The translations under genes were made by a program, and so were the position numbers. The notes beneath the pieces were generated by a model that worked only from the letters and a program-made list of their open reading frames with translations, was not told where the DNA came from and searched no databases. From Actinomycetes bacterium (GTDB taxonomy: Bacteria; Actinomycetota; Acidimicrobiia; Acidimicrobiales; Bog-793), in contig JAJYGM010000413.1 in assembly GCA_021785095.1 (NCBI GenBank), forward strand, positions 1 through 5,851: 5,851 nucleotides of DNA, written 5' to 3'. Each line of letters begins with the position of its first letter. Position 1 is the stretch's first letter. Positions 1 through 5,851 of this stretch are shown here, one piece after another.

Positions 1-1944
1 CGGAAGCGTGCTGATCTCTTGGATCACGGGGTTCCAGCTGCTGCTGTTGGGGCCGTTGCCCCAGGTCATCTGCATCCTCGACATCCCGGCGATGCCGGGC
101 CGCATGGTGATGAAGTCCGCGTTGGGATTGATCTCCGATTGCCTGATGCCGAGCGCTCGTAGGAGCGTTGGCGTGGCCACGTAGATCTGCCCGTTCCAGT
201 TGCCTCCGGGCGCGGCGTGGTAGAGGGCGACACTCGACTGCAGCAGCTCCACCGCCCCGGAGGCGCCGACGGATCTGGCGATCTTGTCCGCCAGGGCCGC
301 CTGAGCGGCAAAGCTCGGGAGTCCCTGTGCCTTGACCGGGTTGGGAGCACCCTTCGGTCCGAAGTACGTCCCGCCCGGTGGCGGCGTCGGCGAGTAGATC
401 ACCATCTGGTTCGGAGCGAGGTTCGCACCTGTGTAGTCGAGGTAGTTGCCGTACCTCGCGGCGGCGGCGGCCGCGACGATGACGGCGATCAGGATGCCGA
501 TCGTGATGGCCGCGAGTGCCGAGCCGGACCTGGCCCGGTAGCGAGCGAGGTCCCGAAGCGCCAGCCTTGCCGACAGGGGAGCATGCGCCCCGAACCGTCC
601 CAACAGTGCGAGGCACATCGGCGCGAGGAGCACGACCGCCGCGATGAGGAAGACGATGCCGACGACGAGCCAGAGCTGGCCGCCCCCGTTGAAAGCGTTC
701 GCCCCCGACAGGGAGAAGAGGAGAAACGCCACCACCAGCACGACCACCCCCGGTACCGCCGAGCGCCTGACCTGGCGCAGTGGTGCCGGCCTCCCCGAGA
801 GCGCCGCCAGGATCGACGTCCTCGTGACGGCACGGGCCGGCCGTCCGGCCGCCAAGTAGGTCGTCACCACGGCGAGCACCATGGCGAACACGATGACGAG
901 CCACGGGAGCTGGAACAGCCCGATGACGTGGTGAGCACTCTGTTCGACGTGCGGCCGGTACGCCGCCCAGAGGCCGAAGCCGATCAACACGCCGAGCACA
1001 GTTCCGACGACAGCGGTCACGACGCCGTTGGCCCGCACGACGCTGCGGACGTCGCGCTCGGTCGCGCCGATCGCTGCGACCATGCCAAGGGCCCGCAACC
1101 GGCGCTGGGCGAGCACGGTGAAGCCGCCGATGGCGACGAGGGCGATGAGCAGCATCCCGATCGTGGAGAGGGCGTACATGATCGTGTCCGGGTTGAGCGT
1201 GTTGCTCGCCTGGGCCGCGACTTCGTCGGCGCTCACGAACTGGTTGCCACGACCGAGCACGCCAAGGGCTCGGAGGGCACTGAGAGGGCCGTGAGCATCG
1301 AACAGGACCGTGGCTTGGGCGGACGGTGACGTCACCTGTCCGGGGACGACGAGAGCGAACTCGTCGAGCAGGCTCGTCGGGTTCTCGACGATGCCGACGA
1401 CCCGCCTCGTCGCGCCGGCCATGTGCCACAGGGCTCCGACGTGCAGGTGGAAGTCCGACGCCACCCCGGCGGCGACTGCCACCTCGCCGGCGGTGGCGGG
1501 GTACCGCCCGGACACTAGAGCGAGCAACGACCGGTCGTAGGTGCCGGTCGGGTTCTGAGCGCGCAGGTCATAGGTGTCGATCGAACCCGGGACCGAGAGC
1601 TTCTCGTTCACGATGACGTCGACCGGACCCTCCTTCTGCCGGAGGGTGGCGACTTCCGATGCCAGCCCCCGCCCAGCCGAGAGGATCCCCATGTCCTCGG
1701 CGGTGCCGAACGCGGCGGTCGGCGAGGATGGCGTCGTTGTCGCGATCGCTCCCCCGAGGATCACCGCGCCGACGGCGACGGTGATGAGGGCGACGATCAG
1801 GAGCTGCTGGCGCCACTCCCGGCGAAACAACCGCCAGGCCCAGCGCACCATCGCTCGCCGGGCCGACGCGCTGCCCCTGCCTCCTCCGCCCGACCGGCGC
1901 TCTCGCGCATCGATCCCCGGCATCAGGACCGTGGGGGCGGTCAT
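1..1944 (-). CDS. ABC transporter permease, FtsX/MacB-like, two FtsX halves (C-terminus outside window)
   Basis: This is a membrane permease that would pair with the ATPase encoded just upstream; family members export small molecules or peptides, or act on envelope lipoproteins. The frame is open for 648 codons from the ATG to the window edge with no stop. A cytoplasmic N-terminus is followed by a membrane segment at about residues 47-69, an extracytoplasmic domain at about 70-250, and membrane helices at about 256-279, 302-325 and 346-366. The FtsX signature RALGMVAAIGATERDVRS lies just after the second helix. A second half begins with helices at about 398-411 and 424-448, then an ALRDLARYRARSG linker and a helix at about 476-497, and it runs into a second extracytoplasmic domain where the window ends. 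The family is usually around 800-850 residues, so about a quarter is missing. The ATG overlaps the ATPase TGA (ATGA) and has no clear ribosome site, which suggests translational coupling. The substrate cannot be told from sequence. Confidence 0.93.
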   Translation of the reverse strand, partial: MTAPTVLMPGIDARERRSGGGGRGSASARRAMVRWAWRLFRREWRQQLLIVALITVAVGAVILGGAIATTTPSSPTAAFGTAEDMGILSAGRGLASEVATLRQKEGPVDVIVNEKLSVPGSIDTYDLRAQNPTGTYDRSLLALVSGRYPATAGEVAVAAGVASDFHLHVGALWHMAGATRRVVGIVENPTSLLDEFALVVPGQVTSPSAQATVLFDAHGPLSALRALGVLGRGNQFVSADEVAAQASNTLNPDTIMYALSTIGMLLIALVAIGGFTVLAQRRLRALGMVAAIGATERDVRSVVRANGVVTAVVGTVLGVLIGFGLWAAYRPHVEQSAHHVIGLFQLPWLVIVFAMVLAVVTTYLAAGRPARAVTRTSILAALSGRPAPLRQVRRSAVPGVVVLVVAFLLFSLSGANAFNGGGQLWLVVGIVFLIAAVVLLAPMCLALLGRFGAHAPLSARLALRDLARYRARSGSALAAITIGILIAVIVAAAAAARYGNYLDYTGANLAPNQMVIYSPTPPPGGTYFGPKGAPNPVKAQGLPSFAAQAALADKIARSVGASGAVELLQSSVALYHAAPGGNWNGQIYVATPTLLRALGIRQSEINPNADFITMRPGIAGMSRMQMTWGNGPNSSSWNPVIQEISTLP

Positions 1945-2666
1945 CGCTGCTGGGCGGTGTGCACGAGCTGCTCGGGCGTAGGCGGCGGGACCGTCTGGTC
2001 CACGACGTGACCGTCGCGGAGGAAGACGACCCGGTCCGCCCATGAGGCGAGCTGTGCCTCGTGGGTCACGACCACGGCCGCGACCCCGCTCTGCTTGCAC
2101 GCGTTGAGGATCATCCGCATCACGGCCTCGCCGTTCACCGAGTCGAGCGCGCCCGACGGCTCGTCGGCGAGCAGCAGGTGCCGGTTGCCGATGACGGCGC
2201 GGGCGATCGCCACCCGCTGGCGCTCGCCGCCCGAAAGTTGATCGGGGAAGTGACTCGCACGGTCGCCTAGCCCGAACTCGCCCAGCATCGACATCGCGAT
2301 GGTGTGCGCCTTCTTCGCTTTCATGCCGTCGAGCTCGAGCGGCAACGACACGTTCTCGGCAGCGGTCAGGCCGGGCAGCAGGTTGAAGTCCTGGAACACA
2401 AAACCGAGCGTCTGCCTCCGCAGCCGAGCCTTCTCGTTGTGCGACATCGTCGAGAGAGGGGCTCCCTCGATGAAGACCTCACCGCTCGTCGGCTCCTCGA
2501 GGCTCCCTGCGATCGTGAGCAGCGTCGACTTGCCCGAGCCGCTCGGTCCCATGATCGCGACGAGCGCTCCGCGCTCGACGCTCAGGCTGACGTTCTCGAT
2601 CGCATGCACCTGGGCCATCCCCTCGCCGTAAGCCTTCGTGACCTCACGAAGCTCGAGGACGTTCAT
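1941..2666 (-). CDS. ABC transporter ATP-binding protein, MacB/LolD type
   Basis: This 241-residue nucleotide-binding subunit would power the FtsX-like permease encoded next. All catalytic motifs are intact: Walker A GPSGSGKST (40-48), Q-loop Gln92 in FVFQDFNLL, signature LSGGERQ (144-150), Walker B LLLADEP with catalytic Glu169, D-loop SGALD (171-175) and switch His202. The form of these motifs is that of the MacB/LolD/FtsE group. The frame extends upstream to 2861, but I start at the ATG at 2664-2666. There the protein begins with the canonical MNVLELREVTKAYG, the length fits the family, and the ATG overlaps the stop of padR as ATGA. The extra 65 residues of the longer form are low-complexity and lie over padR. 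There is no strong ribosome site, so translation is probably coupled to padR. The C-terminus overlaps the permease start by 4 bases. Confidence 0.97.
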   Translation of the reverse strand: MNVLELREVTKAYGEGMAQVHAIENVSLSVERGALVAIMGPSGSGKSTLLTIAGSLEEPTSGEVFIEGAPLSTMSHNEKARLRRQTLGFVFQDFNLLPGLTAAENVSLPLELDGMKAKKAHTIAMSMLGEFGLGDRASHFPDQLSGGERQRVAIARAVIGNRHLLLADEPSGALDSVNGEAVMRMILNACKQSGVAAVVVTHEAQLASWADRVVFLRDGHVVDQTVPPPTPEQLVHTAQQR

Positions 2667-3241
2667 CGCCGCACCGCCAATCTCCGCCGCAGCCGCGGCA
2701 GCTCGGGAACCGCCACCGGCGGTTCGATCTCGGCTCGCTTCAGCCGCCCATCGACGGCATCGAGCCAACGGATCACCGAGTCGAGCCGGAACAGCTCCGA
2801 GTCGACGACGAGCGCCAGCGCGAAGTCGAACTCTCCCTCGTCCTCCTTGAGCCGTGTCCACTGCTGCATGAGCTCGACGAGGTAGCGCCGGTGCACCTGA
2901 AGGACGTCACGCACGTCCAGGGCGGGCATGCGGAGAGCAACGAGGACCTTGATCACGAGCTCGTCGCGCGGCGGCGAGGTCAGATCGGGTGGGGTGTGGA
3001 GCCAGATGCCGAGCTCGTCCACGCCCGCACCGGTGATGCGGTAGACGTTCTGGGTGCCCTCGCTCGCCGTGTCGTCCGACTCGACGAGTCCGTCCCGCTC
3101 GAGTCGTTGCAGCGTCGTGTACACCTGGCCGACGTTGAGCGGCCACACGTCGCCGGTACGCTCCTCGAACTCCTGGCGGAGCTGGTGGCCGTACTTCGGA
3201 CCCTCACTGAGCAGGCCCAACAGGGCGTGACGGACGCTCAC
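2663..3241 (-). CDS. PadR-family transcriptional regulator
   Basis: This is a 192-residue DNA-binding regulator, most likely a dimeric repressor of its own operon. Residues 1-75 form the PadR winged helix: ALLGLLSEGPKYGHQLRQEF at the start, the recognition helix region NVGQVYTTLQRLERDGLV (36-53), and the wing ending in YRITGAG (67-73). Residues about 91-165 are helical and match the C-terminal (Vir_C-like) dimerisation region of long PadR proteins. The C-terminal tail is Arg-rich. The start is a GTG with an excellent ribosome site, AAGGAGG on the minus strand at 3247-3253, five bases upstream. It is the first gene of a three-gene operon with the ABC ATPase and permease. In this common arrangement the regulator typically responds to a toxic compound that the transporter exports; the ligand here is unknown. 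Confidence 0.95.
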   Translation of the reverse strand: MSVRHALLGLLSEGPKYGHQLRQEFEERTGDVWPLNVGQVYTTLQRLERDGLVESDDTASEGTQNVYRITGAGVDELGIWLHTPPDLTSPPRDELVIKVLVALRMPALDVRDVLQVHRRYLVELMQQWTRLKEDEGEFDFALALVVDSELFRLDSVIRWLDAVDGRLKRAEIEPPVAVPELPRLRRRLAVRR

Positions 3242-3246
3242 GGCTG

Positions 3247-3253
3247 CCTCCTT
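3247..3253 (-). promoter_or_regulatory. ribosome binding site of padR
   Basis: AAGGAGG on the minus strand lies five bases upstream of the GTG start at 3241. It is nearly a perfect Shine-Dalgarno match and decides in favour of this GTG start. Confidence 0.9.
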
Positions 3254-3282
3254 GCTCGGGATCGCAGGGCTTCGACATCGAA

Positions 3283-3301
3283 TAGCATACTGGGTATGCT
3301 A
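3283..3301. promoter_or_regulatory. perfect palindrome, probable PadR operator
   Basis: TAGCATAC (3283-3290), TGG, GTATGCTA (3294-3301) is a perfect 8-bp-arm inverted repeat, AT-rich in a GC-rich setting. It lies 42 bases upstream of the padR start codon and covers the predicted -10 element. PadR proteins bind such dyads as dimers and commonly repress their own operon. That this dyad is the operator is inferred from its symmetry and position. Confidence 0.8.
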
Positions 3302-3324
3302 CACAGCGGCCCGCCTGGATGCAA
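3296..3324 (-). promoter_or_regulatory. predicted promoter of the padR-ABC operon
   Basis: On the minus strand a -35-like TTGCAT (3319-3324) is separated by exactly 17 bases from a -10-like TAGCAT (3296-3301). Both match the housekeeping sigma consensus at four or more of six positions. The -10 lies within the right arm of the palindrome, so a bound repressor would block RNA polymerase. An alternative -10, TATGCT, also lies within the dyad. Confidence 0.55.
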
Positions 3325-3361
3325 GACCGAGTCCGGGACGGGTGGTCCCCAACGGGCCGCT
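3305..3361. repeat. 9-bp-arm inverted repeat with inner hairpin
   Basis: AGCGGCCCG (3305-3313) and CGGGCCGCT (3353-3361) are perfect inverted copies 39 bases apart. The loop contains its own small hairpin, GGGAC/GTCCC. The left arm begins just beyond the probable PadR operator. It has no T-tract on either strand, so a terminator role is not supported. Confidence 0.6.
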
Positions 3362-3510
3362 AAGAGCCCGGCACCGATCCCGAAGTCAGCTCTGATCTGA
3401 GCGGGCGACTTTGCGACTTCGTCCTCCGAGTCGAGATCGTCGGCGAACCGTCGAGCAGATCACGCCCGCTTCCGCGAGCGCGGGGTTGAAGATCCCCCTC
3501 GCCGTGGCCG

Positions 3511-3544
3511 TTGACACGTGGCCCGAGAAGGCTGACGGTGTCAA
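3511..3544. repeat. 7-bp-arm inverted repeat TTGACAC / GTGTCAA
   Basis: TTGACAC at 3511-3517 and GTGTCAA at 3538-3544 are perfect inverted copies separated by 20 bases. They could be a protein-binding dyad or mobile-element end debris. The plus-strand TTGACA looks like a -35 box, but no -10 is found at suitable spacing. Confidence 0.45.
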
Positions 3545-3683
3545 GATGGCTAGTCAGGTCGAAGCATCAAATCGCGGTTGACAACGTCAGAGCGCGCCCT
3601 TCTGCTTGCCGGCGTCGGAGAGAGTCCCCTCGAGTGGTGGGCTTTGACCTGACGGCGAGCATCCACCACAGGTGGGGTCCATC

Positions 3684-3733
3684 GGAGTGATCCTCGGTGT
3701 GTTCAAGCCCGAACGCACAAAGGAGATCACCCC
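3684..3733 (+). promoter_or_regulatory. stem-loop enclosing the transposase ribosome site
   Basis: GGAGTGATCCTCGGTGTG (3684-3701) is complementary to CACAAAGGAGATCACCCC (3716-3733) at 13 of 18 positions, 14 counting a G-U pair, across a 14-base loop. The right arm contains the ribosome site AAAGGAG (3719-3725), nine bases upstream of the transposase ATG. In RNA the stem would hide this site. Other insertion sequences use such hairpins to prevent transposase synthesis from transcripts entering from outside; that role is inferred here. Confidence 0.55.
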
Positions 3734-3734
3734 G

Positions 3735-4188
3735 ATGGCCCTTTCCAGGTCTGCCCTGTCCGAGCTGTACTGCCGCCCTTCGCAGCGGTGACGGCATCGA
3801 TCTCATCCGCGACGCCGTCCGCTTCGTGTTTCAAGAGCTGATCGAGGCCGAGGCAGCCGAGGCGATCGGCGCCGGACTCTACGAGCGTTCGGACACGCGG
3901 ACGAACGAGCGCAACGGCCACCGCCCGAGGACGCTGTCGACCAAGGCCGGCGATCTGCACCTCAACATCCCGAAGCTGCGCCGTGGGAGCTTCTTCCCGA
4001 GCATCTTGGAGCCGCGTCGACGCATCGACCAGGCGCTGTATGCCGTCGTGATGGAGGCCTACGTGCTCGGGGTCTCGACCCGCTCTGTCGATGACCTCGT
4101 GCAGGCGCTCGGGATCGACTCGGGCGTGTCGAAGTCGGAAGTGAGTCGCATCCGCGCAGGCCTCGACGAGCTCGTGACCGCCTTCAGA
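3735..4188 (+). pseudogene. IS256-family (Mutator-type) transposase, frameshifted and truncated
   Basis: This is the N-terminal third of an IS256-family DDE transposase. The ATG at 3735 begins MALSRSALSEL, the family's typical start, with ribosome site AAAGGAG at 3719-3725. This frame reaches a TGA at 3789-3791. The family sequence resumes in the next frame at about 3775, as ALRSGDGIDLIRDAVRFVFQ and ELIEAEAAEAIGAGLYERS. The family motifs RNGHRPRTLSTKAGDLHLNI, PKLRRGSFFPSILEPRRRID, QALYAVVMEAYVLGVSTRSV and GVSKSEVSRIRAGLDELV follow, so a single net +1 base change around 3768-3774 explains the break. Recognisable family sequence ends at about 4188 (AFR), just before the point where the first catalytic Asp segment (FLDATY-type) would follow. 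The whole DDE domain is therefore missing, since full proteins are about 400 residues. The open frame continues to 4353, but only as antisense of the neighbouring gene. It is inactive. Confidence 0.93.
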
Positions 4189-4227
4189 GTCGCGTTTCAC
4201 CTCCTGATGCCGACATCGCCGGCCAGG
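3735..4227 (+). mobile_element. remnant of an IS256-family insertion sequence
   Basis: The transposase fragment is the only recognisable part. The right part of the element is lost, and unique sequence of the GH76-type gene starts by 4228. The left boundary lies at or upstream of the stem-loop at 3684 and cannot be placed. No target-site duplication or paired terminal repeats can be seen, as expected for an element that has lost one end. Confidence 0.75.
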
Positions 4228-5444
<1,217 letters not shown>

Positions 5445-5445
<1 letters not shown>

Positions 5446-5479
5446 GCGGAGCGGCGCCGCTTGTCTGCTGTGCTCCGCG
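5445..5479 (-). promoter_or_regulatory. hairpin running into the GH76 start codon
   Basis: CGCGGAGC (5445-5452) and GCTCCGCG (5472-5479) are perfect 8-bp inverted copies with a 19-base loop. The stem's last base is the first base of the GTG start at 5445. In the transcript it would fold directly against the initiation site. A competing GCGGCGCCGC self-palindrome lies at 5451-5460. A regulatory role is inferred. Confidence 0.5.
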
Positions 5480-5592
5480 AGCCTCTTGTCGGCGGAGCCG
5501 TAGTCGCCGGCACCGTTGCTCTCTGGTCTCTCGTGGTGCCGGAAGGCGATGGCGGGTGCCCTTCGGTGAGCTCTGCGCGCCGAACGGAGATC

Positions 5593-5621
5593 TCACGTGC
5601 CAGCGCGTCCTTGGCACGTGA
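5593..5621. promoter_or_regulatory. perfect 10-bp-arm inverted repeat, possible operator
   Basis: TCACGTGCCA (5593-5602) and TGGCACGTGA (5612-5621) are perfect inverted copies around a 9-base centre; each arm contains the palindrome CACGTG. It lies about 150-180 bases upstream of the GH76 start. Length, perfection and position suggest a binding site for a dimeric regulator, but the regulator is not identifiable. As RNA it would also fold into a stable hairpin, although no T-tract follows on either strand. Confidence 0.55.
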
Positions 5622-5631
5622 ACCGTGGATG

Positions 5632-5663
5632 GGGCCAGGGTAGCGACGGGCCAGGGTGGCGAT
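5632..5663. repeat. 16-bp tandem direct repeat, two copies
   Basis: GGGCCAGGGTAGCGAC (5632-5647) is followed directly by GGGCCAGGGTGGCGAT (5648-5663), 14 of 16 bases identical. The 16-base period is not a multiple of three, which argues against protein coding across it. It sits between the terminator-like hairpin and the 10-bp-arm inverted repeat. Confidence 0.6.
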
Positions 5664-5680
5664 CTCGTTCCCGGAAGCCT

Positions 5681-5711
5681 CCGGCGCCGGCTCCAGGCTG
5701 AGCCGGGCCGG
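5681..5711 (-). terminator. terminator-like hairpin after the right-edge gene
   Basis: CCGGC-G-CCGGCTC (5681-5693) pairs fully with GAGCCGGGCCGG (5700-5711). This gives a 12-bp, almost all G-C stem with one bulged G and a 6-base loop. It begins 35 bases past the stop codon of the minus-strand gene that ends at 5747. No T-tract follows on the minus strand. Strong hairpins without a T-tract are common after genes in high-GC actinobacteria, so a terminator is plausible. Confidence 0.6.
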
Positions 5712-5746
5712 CGCAGGAGACCTCAGGACGCTGGTGTGATGGAAGA

Positions 5747-5851
5747 TCAGCTCTTCACGTGGGCCGTCACGTGGACGAAGATGTTGCCGCTCTGGGTGAG
5801 CCCGCTCAAGCCGGTGTCGTCGTAGATGCCGTGGAAGTCGAAGGCGATCGT
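5747..5851 (-). CDS. C-terminal end of an unrecognised protein (N-terminus outside window)
   Basis: The last 34 codons of a minus-strand gene end at a TGA at 5747-5749. The visible tail includes AFDFHGIYDDTGLSGLTQSG and ends NIFVHVTAHVKS. Nearly every codon ends in G or C, matching the real genes here, and a terminator-like hairpin follows the stop; both support a true coding end. Alternating hydrophobic residues (NIFVHVTAHV) suggest a final beta-strand. I do not recognise the family. It is on the same strand as the GH76-type gene and 301 bp upstream of it, so the two could be related in function, but the hairpin between them argues against one transcript. Confidence 0.65.
   Translation of the reverse strand, partial: TIAFDFHGIYDDTGLSGLTQSGNIFVHVTAHVKS

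Larger units (their letters stand above)
3302..3734. other. 433-bp non-coding stretch with inverted repeats
   Basis: I see no convincing gene here. Apart from the padR -35 element, the stretch holds a 9-bp-arm inverted repeat at 3305-3361, a 7-bp-arm repeat at 3511-3544, a small hairpin CCACC-ACA-GGTGG at 3663-3675, and the stem-loop before the transposase remnant. A minus-strand frame at 3386-3544 (TTG start, 52 codons) has no ribosome site, and its GC bias at third positions fades after about 32 codons. It may be debris of a decayed gene. The left end of the IS element probably lies somewhere in this stretch, but I could not identify a terminal inverted repeat. Confidence 0.6.
5446..5746. 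other. 301-bp spacer between the right-edge gene and the GH76 gene
   Basis: There is no gene with a conventional start. It holds a terminator-like hairpin (5681-5711), a 16-bp tandem repeat (5632-5663), a 10-bp-arm inverted repeat (5593-5621) and the start-codon hairpin. One minus-strand frame is open from the window edge to a TGA at 5442-5444, which overlaps the GH76 start as GTGA. Its only ordinary start codon lies 23 codons from its end, so I do not call it as a gene. No convincing -35/-10 pair for the GH76 gene could be identified. Confidence 0.55.

Noticed and set aside
217..1329. 370-codon open frame on the plus strand
   Set aside because: It is antisense to the permease. Its composition (runs of Arg, Asp, Glu and His with no domain) is that of a high-GC shadow frame, while the opposite strand gives membrane helices and FtsX motifs.
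2667..2861. 65-residue N-terminal extension of the ABC ATPase
   Set aside because: It overlaps padR, is low-complexity Arg/Ala-rich and has no family similarity. The ATG at 2666 gives the canonical family start.
2891..3400. 169-codon plus-strand frame across padR and its promoter
   Set aside because: It is the antisense shadow of padR, with no ribosome site or recognisable domain.
3578..3606. Plus-strand TTGACA at 3578-3583 as a promoter for the transposase
   Set aside because: At 17-base spacing the -10 would be TCTGCT, too weak to call. No better -10 is near.
3768..3791. Programmed frameshift to make a full transposase
   Set aside because: I see no slippery heptamer, IS256-family elements normally use a single frame, and the catalytic domain is absent anyway.

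Overview
The window is GC-rich throughout. All intact genes lie on the minus strand, use GC-ending codons heavily, and are joined by 4-base ATGA overlaps. Together with a PadR/ABC/FtsX locus and a secreted GH76-type glycosidase, this suggests a high-GC Gram-positive bacterium (Actinomycetota). The exact taxon cannot be read from the sequence.

Layout: (1) From 3241 down to the left edge is a minus-strand operon of a PadR-family repressor, a MacB/LolD-type ABC ATPase and a two-half FtsX-like permease whose C-terminus lies outside the window. A perfect 8-bp-arm palindrome sits on the predicted -10 element upstream of padR, so the regulator probably controls its own operon. (2) 3302-3734 has no convincing gene. 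It holds several inverted repeats and one doubtful 52-codon minus-strand frame, and leads into (3) a plus-strand IS256-family (Mutator-type) transposase remnant at 3735-4188. This remnant has a frameshift near its N-terminus and is cut off before the first catalytic Asp. (4) The remnant stops about 40 bp from the stop codon of a convergent minus-strand gene at 4228-5445. That gene encodes a secreted or membrane-anchored GH76-type (alpha-1,6-mannanase-like) glycoside hydrolase whose N-terminus carries ten consecutive Arg from a (CGC)10 tract. (5) 5446-5746 is a roughly 300-bp spacer holding a terminator-like hairpin, a 16-bp tandem repeat, a perfect 10-bp-arm inverted repeat built on CACGTG, and a hairpin that runs into the GH76 start codon. 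(6) The right edge carries the last 34 codons of an unrecognised minus-strand gene.

The PadR-ABC-permease genes form one functional unit, probably an inducible export or envelope-stress transporter of unknown substrate. The IS fragment separates it from the GH76 gene, and I see no functional link between the two. I found no RNA gene, CRISPR array or clearly new system. The least explained parts are the dense secondary structure before the GH76 gene and the non-coding stretch before the transposase remnant.
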